A stretch of 47,282 nt of DNA from the NCBI GenBank assembly GCA_946538615.1, contig CAMNGW010000005.1, positions 1 through 47,282 on the forward strand. The letters run 5' to 3'. The position numbers were made by a program, and so were the translations under genes. Below, one piece after another: positions 26,008-35,733 of the stretch; within the stretch, counting starts at the first letter, position 1, and every line of letters starts with the position of its first letter. The DNA comes from an uncultured Clostridia bacterium. Its GTDB lineage: Bacteria; Bacillota; Clostridia; Christensenellales; Aristaeellaceae. The notes below the pieces were generated by a model. That model had not been told where the DNA came from. It saw nothing but the letters and a program-made list of their open reading frames with translations, and made no database searches.

Positions 26008-29000
26008 TTACAGGTAGCGTTCTATCAGTCTTGACGGTTCTCCGGAGCAGGACATCCACACCTGGTACCTGGCACGGGTAATGGCCACGTAAAGGAGGTT
26101 GGATTCTGAGTTCATGATCTCTTCCTTTTCCTCTGGCGTTTCTGCCTTTTTCAGCTCCCAGGGGGCAGGAATGCTGCTGTCGCTCAGGCAGGGAAGATAA
26201 ACATAGGAAAATTCCAGTCCCTTGCCTTTGTGCATGGTCATGAGACGGACCCCGGGCACACTGCTGTCCATACGGTCATCTGACCGCTGTGGGAAACATG
26301 TGTCAATGCCTGCTCTTCTCAGAATCTCAGCCAGTCTTTTGGCCTCGCTGTTTGTACTTGTCATGATACAGATATCCTGCGGCATGACTTTTGTGGATAT
26401 GACCTGCCTTATGCTCTCCGTCAAAGCCTCAGCCTCAGCTGTTTCAGAGGGGAACTGCCTTACATACGGGGTGGGTCCATGAAAAATGCAGACCGTTTTA
26501 TCCTTGTCAATAGCAGCATCGTCCATGTCTTTATACTTGTATCCGGACAGCAGCCTGCTCGCGAACAGAAAGATTTCCTCTGTCGTCCGGTAGTTCAATG
26601 ACAGGGTCTTTGAACGGTTGTTGACGAGGATACCGCATCCTTTCAGGCTTGCCCTGGCTCCATAGATGCGCTGTTTGGTGTCCCCGGATATGCACAGATT
26701 ATTCTTTGACCCTTCAGGCGCGAGGACACCCAGCATGCGCAGCGCGGATGATCTCAGGTCCTGGCACTCGTCAATGAAAACGTGCTTATACTGCGGCGCA
26801 CTGTCCCTGTGGGCGCGGATCCATTCGGCAAGACGGTTCTGGGCCATTTCCACATCGGTAACCCTGCGGCTCTCCATGATCCCGCAATAGGCCTGGGACG
26901 TTTCCCAGAACTTCCTTTTCTGTTCCTTGGAAATTCCGACGCCCCGCCCGGTCCTCTTCTGGTTCTCATATTTTTCCCATGTCCTGATATCCAGGTCCTG
27001 GACCAGGTCGCGCCATTCTGCAATACAGAAGTCGACGGTAAGGTCATCTTCATACCCCGTCGTCCGGATGGCTTCCTCCCACGCTTTTTTCAGTGTGAAC
27101 GCGTTGGGGAAACCACTGTCATACAGCGTGCTCCGCTTCAGGATTTTTCTGGTGTACTCTCTGGTCAGGCTGTCCACCGTGCACACATCAATATGCATCA
27201 TTTCTTCACGGCTGCAGAGCTGTTTGAGCCGGTCAAGCAGATCATGGGTCAGGGCATTGGTGAAGGTTGTCACAAGGATCCGTTCATTTTCTGCGCAGTT
27301 TTTCGCCATTTCTTTTACCCTGTGGACAATGACCACCGTTTTTCCTGTACCGGCCCCGCCCGTGATCATGGCGGGTCCATTGTATTCATGCCTGACGAAT
27401 TCTGCCTGTTTGGGATGCAGGAAGATGCGCCACTTTTCAAGTGGGTATTCCAGCATGGCCTTCAGGGCTTCTTTGTTTTCAACACTGGCAAATTCAGCGC
27501 CTGTGATGATGCTCTGATAAGCCTGTTCAAAAGCAACCTCTCCGGTCTTTTTCGCCTGCGGATAATTCTCTTTCCTGATTTCTTCGACCGTTTTGCCGTT
27601 TCTCAATGCATGCAGGGATTCCTGTACAAGGGTGGGCAGACAGCTGAGGGCCGCCTGCATGCTCAACTCGGAATTGATTCCCCGGATGAGTTCAAGGTTA
27701 TCGTAGGGCACGCCGAGGTCAAGCAGATCTGTATCAGTATATTCCCCGAAATACGGCTTCTTTTCTGCGGGCACTTGGGGCACGACTTCGCTGCCATATC
27801 CGGATTCCTGCGAAAAATATAAATCCAGCGTTTCATCTATATCATCGCCGTTAAGGATCATTTCAAGCACATCATACGCATCTTCAGACAGGTACGGCCT
27901 GAACCCGACCAGCTGCTCTTTTCTGAAGACCTGGTGCCTCAGCTGGTCCCAGTGCTCCTCCGGTATTTTCATCTTCATCATCTGAAGGTCCGTCACTTCA
28001 TTGATCCTTGAACATTTCCGGGACGTCTCTTTGTCCAGCGTGATTCTGCGTGAGGGCTCATATACCGTCTGTACGGCATTGATGCTGGCATTTTCTGCCA
28101 CCTTATGTTTCCTGGCAAATTTGTAAGCATCTTCATGCACTCCGACATACAGCAGCGTCACATGGCTGCTGTCTTCCCTCATATGGAAGATGATGCGGTA
28201 ATTCTGGTCCACACGGGCAGAATAAAGGCCTTCCGAATCATTGATCTTTTCAATGTGCAGTCCCGGAAGCTCAGGGTTATCCCACATGCTGCACAGTGTC
28301 GATTCCACTTTAGCCTTGATTTCCTTGGGCAGTTTTCCTGATGCTTCCGTAAAAGCTTTGTATACGTTCATGCTGATATTCTGAGGCAGCACCATTCTTT
28401 CCTCCATCTCCGGCTCATCCTCCCCCTTCCGGGAGCGATGCATATATTCTGTAACCTCCTGATTGACCCATATGTCTCCGCGTTCAATTTCATCTGTCAG
28501 ATACAGTCCGTCAAATGAGCGGATCCGTGACAGCGCCACATAGGTCTGACCCGCAGCAAACGGCCTTCCTGCTTGGATGTCAAGGACTGCGCGCTCAAAG
28601 GTCTGGCCCTGGGATTTGTGGATCGTGATGGCATAGGCCAGACGGACGGGATACTGTTCAAAGGCCGCAACTGCCTTTCTTGTCAGCTGGCCGGTCTCTT
28701 CATCCCAGCCATATTCATACTGTTCCCAGACCGCTTTGTTGACAGGATAGTCCACACCGCCGATGGAGACAGTCACCGCGTGTTCCGACAGCCGGGAAAC
28801 GGTGGCAAACGTCCCATTGACCCATTTTTTCCCGGGATCATTGCGGATCATCATCACGCGCGCCCCCACCTTGAGTACAAGTACAGGATCCGCAGGATAG
28901 GCATCTTCAGGGAACCCCTTACTGATTACGGCATGATAGGCGTACCCGCTCCGGGGAATGGCCTTGAGCTCCCTTTCATTGACCAGGTTCGCTGATTCGT

Positions 29001-29718
29001 TGGTGGGCGTGAGTGTGACCGTGTTTTCCGGCACGCTCCACCAGCGGGTATGCTCATTGATCAGATCAATGTCCGTCTGTGTCGGTTCTCCGTCTCTGAT
29101 ATGGTTCAGCACCTGCACAAACTGATCATCTGTCTGACGGAGGACATGGGTCAGTTCAATCATGCGGAAATCCCCCGCACGGTAGCCGGGGGCCCCATAG
29201 AAAAACAGCGTCCCGTATTTCCCGTGCAGGTAGCTGCTGGCTGTCATATCATCCTCATCAACCGGGGACAGCTGGTACAGGTCCCCGAAAAGGATCATCT
29301 GGCAGCCCCCAAAGGGAGCGTCCATGCCCCGGGCCAGACGGAGCTTTCTGTCCATCATATCCATGACATCTGCCCTGACCATGGAAATCTCGTCAATAAT
29401 GATGGCATCCAGGCACCTTAACAGGTCCTTCCTTCGGCGTGACATGCCCTCATTCAATTCTTCTTCGCTGCCGGTATTCTGGACAGCGGGGTTCAATCCG
29501 AAAAAAGAATGGATAGTCTGGCCTTTCACATGGACAGCAGCCAGCCCTGTCGGTGCCAGCACCACCACTTTCCTGTGGGTATGACTGACCAACCAGTTCA
29601 GAAGAACAGATTTACCGGTTCCGGCTTTTCCCGTGACAAACCAGTTATGCTGCGCATTGACCAGCTGCTGACAGGCCTTTTCCTGCTCTTCACTGAGCTG
29701 GAACGCATCTGCTTCCAT
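26008..29718 (-). CDS. Giant helicase fusion: PIF1-like + RelE-like + UvrD-like
   Basis: About 1236 residues (positions below count from the GTG at 29745). A PIF1/RecD2-like helicase occupies 1-430 with Walker A GKAGTGKS (39-46), Walker B IIIDEISM (115-122) and a late motif TYVALSRIRS. Residues 460-545 form a RelE/ParE-like fold (SARVDQNYRIIFHMRE and VTLLYVGVHEDAYKFA). A UvrD/Rep-type helicase fills 775-1245 with GGAGTGKT (796-803), FIDECQDL (990-997), MHKGKGLEFSYVY and LYVAITRAR. RelE-UvrD proteins are known; the added PIF1 part makes the unusual design. The start is either GTG 29745, overlapping the small upstream gene's stop, or ATG 29718 behind AAGGCGGGG. Probably acts in DNA repair or replication-fork processing. 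Confidence 0.9.
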   Translation of the reverse strand: MEADAFQLSEEQEKACQQLVNAQHNWFVTGKAGTGKSVLLNWLVSHTHRKVVVLAPTGLAAVHVKGQTIHSFFGLNPAVQNTGSEEELNEGMSRRRKDLLRCLDAIIIDEISMVRADVMDMMDRKLRLARGMDAPFGGCQMILFGDLYQLSPVDEDDMTASSYLHGKYGTLFFYGAPGYRAGDFRMIELTHVLRQTDDQFVQVLNHIRDGEPTQTDIDLINEHTRWWSVPENTVTLTPTNESANLVNERELKAIPRSGYAYHAVISKGFPEDAYPADPVLVLKVGARVMMIRNDPGKKWVNGTFATVSRLSEHAVTVSIGGVDYPVNKAVWEQYEYGWDEETGQLTRKAVAAFEQYPVRLAYAITIHKSQGQTFERAVLDIQAGRPFAAGQTYVALSRIRSFDGLYLTDEIERGDIWVNQEVTEYMHRSRKGEDEPEMEERMVLPQNISMNVYKAFTEASGKLPKEIKAKVESTLCSMWDNPELPGLHIEKINDSEGLYSARVDQNYRIIFHMREDSSHVTLLYVGVHEDAYKFARKHKVAENASINAVQTVYEPSRRITLDKETSRKCSRINEVTDLQMMKMKIPEEHWDQLRHQVFRKEQLVGFRPYLSEDAYDVLEMILNGDDIDETLDLYFSQESGYGSEVVPQVPAEKKPYFGEYTDTDLLDLGVPYDNLELIRGINSELSMQAALSCLPTLVQESLHALRNGKTVEEIRKENYPQAKKTGEVAFEQAYQSIITGAEFASVENKEALKAMLEYPLEKWRIFLHPKQAEFVRHEYNGPAMITGGAGTGKTVVIVHRVKEMAKNCAENERILVTTFTNALTHDLLDRLKQLCSREEMMHIDVCTVDSLTREYTRKILKRSTLYDSGFPNAFTLKKAWEEAIRTTGYEDDLTVDFCIAEWRDLVQDLDIRTWEKYENQKRTGRGVGISKEQKRKFWETSQAYCGIMESRRVTDVEMAQNRLAEWIRAHRDSAPQYKHVFIDECQDLRSSALRMLGVLAPEGSKNNLCISGDTKQRIYGARASLKGCGILVNNRSKTLSLNYRTTEEIFLFASRLLSGYKYKDMDDAAIDKDKTVCIFHGPTPYVRQFPSETAEAEALTESIRQVISTKVMPQDICIMTSTNSEAKRLAEILRRAGIDTCFPQRSDDRMDSSVPGVRLMTMHKGKGLEFSYVYLPCLSDSSIPAPWELKKAETPEEKEEIMNSESNLLYVAITRARYQVWMSCSGEPSRLIERYL

Positions 29719-29741
29719 TTGCCCCGCCTTTGTCAATGCCT

Positions 29742-29993
29742 TCACTTCCCTCTGTCCTCTGCTTCATTTCCCATCCGGATCTTACCTTCTGCAGACTGCC
29801 TTTTCCCGCGTTTCCGGGCAGTCGCCACAGCTCCCGGAAGGACCTTTCCGGTACCGGCTCCCGTCCACCATTTGCCTTTTTCCAGCAGCCGGATGCGGAT
29901 GATCCCAACGACATTTTTTCTGGCCTCCAGGATGGTTCCTTCCTGCGAGGGACACAGCCATCTCTGGCCCTTCTGATGGAAATGTACGTCCAT
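29742..29993 (-). CDS. Small unknown basic protein upstream of the helicase
   Basis: A frame of 83 codons from ATG 29993 has codon use like the surrounding genes and encodes a Lys/Arg-rich protein with LEARKNVVGIIRIRLLEKG and KWWTGAGTGK. Its TGA overlaps the possible GTG start of the helicase by two bases, hinting at translational coupling. No good ribosome binding site precedes the ATG; another frame starting at 30034 is also open. I do not recognise it. It may be a degraded or mis-framed gene. Confidence 0.4.
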   Translation of the reverse strand: MDVHFHQKGQRWLCPSQEGTILEARKNVVGIIRIRLLEKGKWWTGAGTGKVLPGAVATARKRGKRQSAEGKIRMGNEAEDRGK

Positions 29994-30051
29994 CCATGCA
30001 AATCGTATGCTGTTGCGAAAAAGATGTTCTTCATGGTCCGATTTCCATCTG

Positions 30052-30079
30052 ATTATACCAAGTTTTTGATGAAACACAA
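30052..30079 (-). promoter_or_regulatory. Likely promoter for the helicase transcript
   Basis: Minus strand: perfect TATAAT (30057-30052) with a poorer TTGTGT (30079-30074) 16 bases upstream. It lies 330 bases ahead of the helicase ATG and 60 bases before the small unknown frame. Confidence 0.45.
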
Positions 30080-30229
30080 AACTGCATCTGTGCATGAAAC
30101 TTGCCTGATACACGCCTGCCGCCATCGCCACAACGTTTCCCTTTACAAAAATCAGCCGGGAACAGCCGCACTTCAGGATGTTTTCCCCTGACCAGAGGCT
30201 GTCTCCGGCTGATGGTTCCAGTGTCAGAC

Positions 30230-30265
30230 CCGTTTCCGGGGCATGTGCCGGACGTCCGGAAACGG
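30230..30265 (-). terminator. Hairpin past the beta-helix gene
   Basis: CCGTTTCCGG (30230-30239) and CCGGAAACGG (30256-30265) form a perfect 10-base stem ten bases after the stop at 30275. A T-run is missing, so it may be a weak terminator or an mRNA 3'-end hairpin. Confidence 0.45.
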
Positions 30266-30274
30266 AGCGCAGAT

Positions 30275-31336
30275 TCAGGCAGGCGTACCGTCGATCCGCT
30301 CCGGCGGCACGCCGTAAACCCGGTTGCCCCCGCCCCGGAGGACCAGATGCGATGCTGGTGTGGTAAAGACGAGGTTGGACACTGTGTTGCCGCTGCCTTC
30401 AATGACCACATCGCCATCGGCGGTATGGTTCATCAGCACGTTCCCGCTGCCTTTTACAACGATGGATGCTGCATGGCTGCAGCTGATCACGTTGTCCGCA
30501 ATGACATTTTCATTTCCGCGGACATACAGGGAGACTGTGGGAAAGATCCGGGTCTCATGGGCGCTGTTGGACTCGGCATCCGGCGCGAAGAGCCAGAACA
30601 CGCCTGCGTCATCAATCAGGTTGCCCCGGAAAATACAGGTGTCCACGTGATCAAGGCAGACCGCCGCATGGACCAGCCCGTCACCCTCCTCAAACGCACC
30701 GCCTGAGCGGATGAACTGGATCTGTGTGATCTCCATCCGCCGGTTCTGCCTGCCCTCACCGTTCACATACAGGCCCCAATAGGGGTTGTCCGCCGCGACC
30801 CATTTATGGAAGCGGACATAATAAGCTGCCCTCGGGGCGAAATACGCGCCTATCGCGCATCCGTCCACATTCAGCCTTTCAAACAGGCAGGCATCCACTT
30901 CCGCGTCCCCGCAGGCACAGACACCGCACTGCAGGCCGCAGAAGCTGATCTTGCTGAACTCCGCCTGATCCACCCTCGTGCCGGACAGGGTGAGGCCGGA
31001 GGATGCCAGTAGATGCGCCGTGTCCAGAAGCAGACGCGTGTCCATGCCGGTGATGTCGCCCTGGATCCCCTGATCGCGTACCACGCAGCCCTCCGCCGTG
31101 CGGGTCACGCCCACACGGAGGGCAGGAAAACCCCTTCCGCGCAGACGGAGCTGGGTGCCGTACCGGCTTTCAAATACACCGTTGGGGTCGGCACTGTAGG
31201 ACCAGATGTCCCCCTCCAGACAGACGCAGGGCCTGTCGATGTCCACCGGTGCCGTCAGGGAATATGATTCGGGCAGAAGGTGCACTTTACCGTCCCGCGG
31301 GCCTAGGTCTTTGAGCCCCGATACAATCCGTTCCAT
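30275..31336 (-). CDS. Right-handed beta-helix (pectate-lyase-like) protein
   Basis: About 353 residues dominated by short strands and turns with repeated G-x-N, G-N-x-V and D-x-x-I/V patterns (YVRGNENVIADNVI, IVVKGSGNVLMNH, VVIEGSGNTVSNL), typical of parallel beta-helix folds. No signal peptide, calcium-lyase motif or catalytic triad is evident. It may bind or modify carbohydrate inside the cell or be exported by a route not visible here. ATG 31336 follows GGAAGGGG; an ATG at 31360 overlaps the stop of the preceding gene (TGATG) but has no binding site. It is paired with a related protein upstream, probably one operon. Confidence 0.75.
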   Translation of the reverse strand: MERIVSGLKDLGPRDGKVHLLPESYSLTAPVDIDRPCVCLEGDIWSYSADPNGVFESRYGTQLRLRGRGFPALRVGVTRTAEGCVVRDQGIQGDITGMDTRLLLDTAHLLASSGLTLSGTRVDQAEFSKISFCGLQCGVCACGDAEVDACLFERLNVDGCAIGAYFAPRAAYYVRFHKWVAADNPYWGLYVNGEGRQNRRMEITQIQFIRSGGAFEEGDGLVHAAVCLDHVDTCIFRGNLIDDAGVFWLFAPDAESNSAHETRIFPTVSLYVRGNENVIADNVISCSHAASIVVKGSGNVLMNHTADGDVVIEGSGNTVSNLVFTTPASHLVLRGGGNRVYGVPPERIDGTPA

Positions 31337-31359
31337 GCTGTTCCCCTTCCGTATGCTCA

Positions 31360-32364
31360 TCACAAAGACTGGTCCCCGAAGCCATCCAGCATGTTCTCAT
31401 GGGCCAACAGCCTGGACCTGTCGCCCCGGTACAGTGTGGCCCTGGGGCTCGTCTTGCGGAACAGCCCATTTGTGACCATCAGGATGCCACCCCGGTGGTC
31501 AATCACTGTCACATCATCCATCCCGTATGTATAGTTGTTGAAGTAGCTGCACCCCACAAGGCGGGTGTTGTGCGTCACCAGATAGCCCGTCATGCCGGTG
31601 TCCGCATAGCAGTCGGTCAGAACCGCGTCATAGGAGGAGAGGACGTAGTTCACTGAATCCACCAGCATCTCCGGCAGCTCACCCTCCGCCCTGGGCGGAA
31701 TGGGACCGCCCCACACATGACAGCAGGTCAGCCGGTTGGAGCCGCCGCCCAGCAGCTCAATGCCACGGGTATAGTCCACCACGATGCAGTCGATGAAATG
31801 GCTGTCCCCGCCTCTTGAGCTGATGCCCGCGTTCCCTGCAAGACCTGGCATGGTGCACTTGCAGTACAGGTTCTGCGCCACCAGTTCATAGGTCCATGTG
31901 CTGCCCTCTTCCTCGATCCGCAGCCCGTACTGTTTTCCGTTCCTCAGGGAAACGTCCCGCATGGTGAAGTGCTTGAAGCTGTTCAGGCACACGCAGCTGG
32001 CCAGCCCTGCCCCGTCGATCACCCCGCCGCACAGGAAAAGGTTCCAGTCCTCTGCATCCGGATCTCCGGAAGGGACCAGGTGGCCGTCCTGTTCCACCAC
32101 ATCCGGATACGAGGCAGCCGCATCAATTCTGACCACAAAAGGCATCCCCCGCACTGCCCTGAGGACAGCTGACTTGTGCAGCAAAAGCGAGCACCCGTTG
32201 TCCACAGTCACCATCTCTGCAATGGCATATACGCCCCTTGGAAAATACAGTACGCCGCCGGCACACTCTGCCACGGCACGCCGGATCCGCGCGTCGTCCG
32301 AGCCTTCCCCCGGCAGCCGCGGATAGTCTTCGATGCACTGGTCCCAAATCTGCTGTCTGCTCAT
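31360..32364 (-). CDS. Pectate-lyase-superfamily beta-helix protein
   Basis: A 334-residue protein beginning with a Pectate_lyase_3-like segment (DDARIRRAVAECAGGVLYF then PRGVYAIAEMV) and continuing as beta-helix coils such as NSFKHFTMRDVSLRNGKQYG and GIELLGGGSNRLTCCHVWGG. Phage tailspikes and polysaccharide lyases share this opening; catalytic residues cannot be fixed. There is no signal peptide. AGGAGAGG precedes ATG 32364; the frame stays open 160 bases further 5' without a start signal. Its stop overlaps the next gene's first possible ATG, which supports co-translation with the second beta-helix protein. Confidence 0.75.
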   Translation of the reverse strand: MSRQQIWDQCIEDYPRLPGEGSDDARIRRAVAECAGGVLYFPRGVYAIAEMVTVDNGCSLLLHKSAVLRAVRGMPFVVRIDAAASYPDVVEQDGHLVPSGDPDAEDWNLFLCGGVIDGAGLASCVCLNSFKHFTMRDVSLRNGKQYGLRIEEEGSTWTYELVAQNLYCKCTMPGLAGNAGISSRGGDSHFIDCIVVDYTRGIELLGGGSNRLTCCHVWGGPIPPRAEGELPEMLVDSVNYVLSSYDAVLTDCYADTGMTGYLVTHNTRLVGCSYFNNYTYGMDDVTVIDHRGGILMVTNGLFRKTSPRATLYRGDRSRLLAHENMLDGFGDQSL

Positions 32365-32581
32365 CTTTTTTCCTCTCCTGTTCGCCTGTATGCGGTGCTT
32401 TTTCATCCATATATTATACCGGTCCCCGGAAGGACATATACGCAAAACGCTTTCTGTTGCAGGGAACCGGGCCCTGTTCCGCGGTCCCCCTTTTTCCCCG
32501 GGACATCTGTCCCCGTTCAGGTTCATTATGCCCGAATATGCGCTGGCCGCAATGCTCTCTGGCCAGGGGTGTGTATCCGCA

Positions 32582-32611
32582 TTGACGGGGAGCCGGATCG
32601 GCCCTTATAAT
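32582..32611 (+). promoter_or_regulatory. Strong promoter of the secreted vWA operon
   Basis: TTGACG (32582-32587) and a perfect TATAAT (32606-32611) with an 18-base spacer. Transcription would begin near 32618, 80 bases before the GTG start at 32698. Confidence 0.7.
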
Positions 32612-32697
32612 AGATACAGAATCATACTATATTCTGAAAAAACATCCCGCTCCCGGACAGGCATGTCCCGGAGCGGACACAAGGAAGGGGTATCTCT

Positions 32698-35600
32698 GTG
32701 CGCAACCGGATCAAGCGAATCATCTCTCTTTGCCTTTGCTGCATGGTGTTTCTCACTGCAGCGCCTGCGGAAAACCTGTGGGATACGGCTCCCGCATCTG
32801 ACGGGACAGTGGAGGCCGGTACTGAGGAGGCCATAGAGCAGTCTATCGAGGGCGCAGACGGCCTTCTGGTCAACCCGGACCCTGACCACACGTTCACCGA
32901 CGACGCGGCCACTGAATACAGCTACACTCCGCTGGATGTCATCCTGGTCCTGGACACATCCGGTTCCATGTCTGATGTGTCCCAGGGCGGCCAGCAGATC
33001 CTCTCCCTCGCCCAGGAAGCTGCATCCATCTTTGTCGAAACGCTGTTCAGTCTCAGCGCCCCGAGCCGGATGGGCCTTGTGACCTTTGAGTCAGAAGCCT
33101 ACCGGCGCACCAGTTCGCTTGTGGGACTTACCGATGAGACCCGCCTCAAGCAGACCATCCGTTCCACGGTCGCCGGAGGGCAGACCAATACCGGTGCCGC
33201 TTTCCGCCTCGCGCATGAGATGCTTGATGAAGGGAAACGTGCCGACGCACGGCAAGTGGTCGTCATGCTCACTGACGGCCTCCCCGTCGGGGCCGGGGAC
33301 CCCATCCAGACCGCGATCTCCGAAGGCCGTTCTCTGGGGGCGAGCGATGCGCTGGTGTATACCATCGGCCTTGTCGGCGCCCTCTCCGGGAGCGATAAAC
33401 AGACAACCCGCAGGGTCCTCAATGACGGGTACGAGGTCCGCTATTTTGAAGTGGACAGCCAGGGCGGGTCCTCTGCCTCCTATTATGATGCCGGATCCTA
33501 CACTTACATTGCAGGCGCGGATATCGCCAAGAGCCTGGCCGATATCTTCCAGGCGATCTGTGTCGCTGCCATGTCCGGCGATGAGCACAGCGGCACCTAC
33601 AGCCTCTGGGTGGATGAGATGATGGAGATCCGTGTCGCAGAGAAAAACGGCACAGACTATCTCTCCAGCGATCCCATGGATTTCCGCGACACAGCGCCTT
33701 TCGGCCGTCTTTCCATTGTGGGTGAGGGCAAAAGCAGCAAGGCTGTCACCCTCAGCGATGGTGAATATATCATTACCCTCCGCGGCAATACGACCGGCAC
33801 AGGGAACTACGGCATCACCCGCCTTGAGGGGTACCGGATGAAGCCTGTCTCCCTTGCTGATGCCAGAAACATCAGCACGCACCCGGCTCAGGTCCTCCGG
33901 TTCGATGTGCACGGCAACAGCTGTGAAATGACTGACCTGAGCTGGGACCCCCTTGATCATACAGCCACAGACTATTTCACAGGAAAGCCGACCCGCGGCT
34001 CCGAAACCGCCGCATCGGGCCGGGTCGCCAAGGCTGACAAGCTCTATGCATGGATGAACAAAAAGGCTGTTTCCCTCCTGTCCCTGGCTAAAGGTACCTT
34101 TGTTCAGGTGCTCGCATGCAGCACCGACAAATCCTGGTACCTGTGTGCCACCACGGACATGAACGGCAAACTGACCCGCGGCTGGGTGCCGGGCTCTGTC
34201 CTGAATGTGAGCGGCTACGTCCCTGTGCTCGTACAGGACCCTGAGAGGACCTTCACGGTCACTGTATCCTCGCAAGCCATGAACTCCCCCTCTGACACAG
34301 CATCGGTGGCACGCGCGGTCAGGGCCGGGGAAACCGTCACAGCCGTCCATGCCGAGCGCGACATATCCGGAGAGGAATGGGCTTACGTCCTGCTCAGCGG
34401 GAAAAAGCAGCAGGCGGCCTGGCTGCCCGCAAACTGCATTGGAGCCTGGGAAAGTGTCAGTCCTGAAGGGTTCCGCATAGGATACGCCCTGCCCACCCTT
34501 ATCTGGCAGAGTACAGCCGGCGGCAAAGGATATACCGAATTCATGTGGGCAGCCTCACGCTCAACGGGTGCCGGGACAGCGCTCTCCGGGCGCACCAGTT
34601 CCAGCAGCGGGCCGCTGCGCGCAAAATATAAAAACAGGGACGCCCTCGCCCTCCTGCTTGCCCCGGACGGGACCATTGAGCAGTCCACCGTGGTGGGCGG
34701 GTCAGGCGATATGGACTCGTTCCACTGCATCCTTCCGGTCCAGGACGGTTTCTATGTCTCAGGGGTCACGCGCTCCAACGACAAAGATTTTTCCGGGATC
34801 TGGGACAAAAGTACGTTCTCCGGCTCCACAACCAAAACCAGCAAGCGCACCAGCGCGCTGATCGGAAAGCTGCGCCCTGACCTCAGCATCGACTGGCTCC
34901 GCAGCTTTGGTACCGGAGGGCAGTCCTTCGGATTTGATATGGTCGTGGAGACAGCGGACGGGATGATCGCCGGGAGCGGGTGGCTGACCAGAAGCAGCAG
35001 TTTTGTCCTCCCCGGGAACGGTCGCCAGGATTTCCTCGTGATGAAGTTTGACCGGGACGGCAATCTGCTGGATTACGGCAACTACGGCGGCTCTGACGAC
35101 GATGTGCCGGACTCCGCTGTAGCCACCAGTGACGGCGGGATGATCCTTGTGGGCAATATCGGCGGCACAGGTTCCGCCACCGGCCTCATCTATGTGACCG
35201 ACCCCGACCTGAACCAGATCAGCCGGGTGACCTACGGGGGCAGCCAGGATGACACCTTTGACAACATACGCGATCTTGGTGACGGCACCTATATCGTCAC
35301 CGGCTTTACCGCCAGCTACTCATCGTCCATGGACTTCTGGGCCATGCAGATCGATGCCATGGGACGTATGATCTGGTCCAAGACCTACGGAGGGACAGGC
35401 AAGGAGGAAGTCTGCGGGACCACCGTTTTCCCCGACGGCAGCACGCTGCTTGTGGGATACACCACATCTACCGATGGCCATGTGCAGGGCGGAACAGGGA
35501 AAGGCAAAGATGCATGGGCCATATGCATCGACACCACGGGCCGCATGCTATGGCAGTTCACAAGCGCCCTTGCCGGGGACGACTACTTCAATTCTGCGGC

Positions 35601-35712
35601 CATCGACCCGGCAGACGGCGGCATTGTGCTGTGCGGTACCTGTGAACACAAGAGCGACAAGAATGCAAAGGGCTATGCAGTCAAGATCATGCCGCCCGAG
35701 CCTGTCCAGTAA
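32698..35712 (+). CDS. Secreted von Willebrand factor A protein with SH3-like and propeller-like repeats
   Basis: A 1004-residue exported protein. Signal peptide at about 1-24; vWA domain at about 78-290 with a complete MIDAS: DTSGSMS (Asp86, Ser88, Ser90), the threonine in TNTGAAF and LTDGLP (Asp193). Two SH3-like bacterial domains follow around 430-500 and 515-590. The C-terminal 400 residues hold repeated blade-like units with GG-x-DD, TSDGGMILVG, LGDGTYIVTG and FPDGSTLLVGY, suggesting a beta-propeller. No lipobox, sorting signal or C-terminal span. Likely an extracellular adhesion or scaffolding protein. The start is GTG, chosen because AAGGAAGGGG lies seven bases upstream. A second secreted gene follows after 21 bases. 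Confidence 0.85.
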   Translation: MRNRIKRIISLCLCCMVFLTAAPAENLWDTAPASDGTVEAGTEEAIEQSIEGADGLLVNPDPDHTFTDDAATEYSYTPLDVILVLDTSGSMSDVSQGGQQILSLAQEAASIFVETLFSLSAPSRMGLVTFESEAYRRTSSLVGLTDETRLKQTIRSTVAGGQTNTGAAFRLAHEMLDEGKRADARQVVVMLTDGLPVGAGDPIQTAISEGRSLGASDALVYTIGLVGALSGSDKQTTRRVLNDGYEVRYFEVDSQGGSSASYYDAGSYTYIAGADIAKSLADIFQAICVAAMSGDEHSGTYSLWVDEMMEIRVAEKNGTDYLSSDPMDFRDTAPFGRLSIVGEGKSSKAVTLSDGEYIITLRGNTTGTGNYGITRLEGYRMKPVSLADARNISTHPAQVLRFDVHGNSCEMTDLSWDPLDHTATDYFTGKPTRGSETAASGRVAKADKLYAWMNKKAVSLLSLAKGTFVQVLACSTDKSWYLCATTDMNGKLTRGWVPGSVLNVSGYVPVLVQDPERTFTVTVSSQAMNSPSDTASVARAVRAGETVTAVHAERDISGEEWAYVLLSGKKQQAAWLPANCIGAWESVSPEGFRIGYALPTLIWQSTAGGKGYTEFMWAASRSTGAGTALSGRTSSSSGPLRAKYKNRDALALLLAPDGTIEQSTVVGGSGDMDSFHCILPVQDGFYVSGVTRSNDKDFSGIWDKSTFSGSTTKTSKRTSALIGKLRPDLSIDWLRSFGTGGQSFGFDMVVETADGMIAGSGWLTRSSSFVLPGNGRQDFLVMKFDRDGNLLDYGNYGGSDDDVPDSAVATSDGGMILVGNIGGTGSATGLIYVTDPDLNQISRVTYGGSQDDTFDNIRDLGDGTYIVTGFTASYSSSMDFWAMQIDAMGRMIWSKTYGGTGKEEVCGTTVFPDGSTLLVGYTTSTDGHVQGGTGKGKDAWAICIDTTGRMLWQFTSALAGDDYFNSAAIDPADGGIVLCGTCEHKSDKNAKGYAVKIMPPEPVQ

Positions 35713-35733
35713 GCGTGCCTGCGGAGGTCTGCC

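Noticed and set aside
26008-29745. A RelE toxin as a stand-alone toxin-antitoxin pair
   Set aside because: The RelE-like segment is internal and in frame with both helicases; there is no antitoxin gene.
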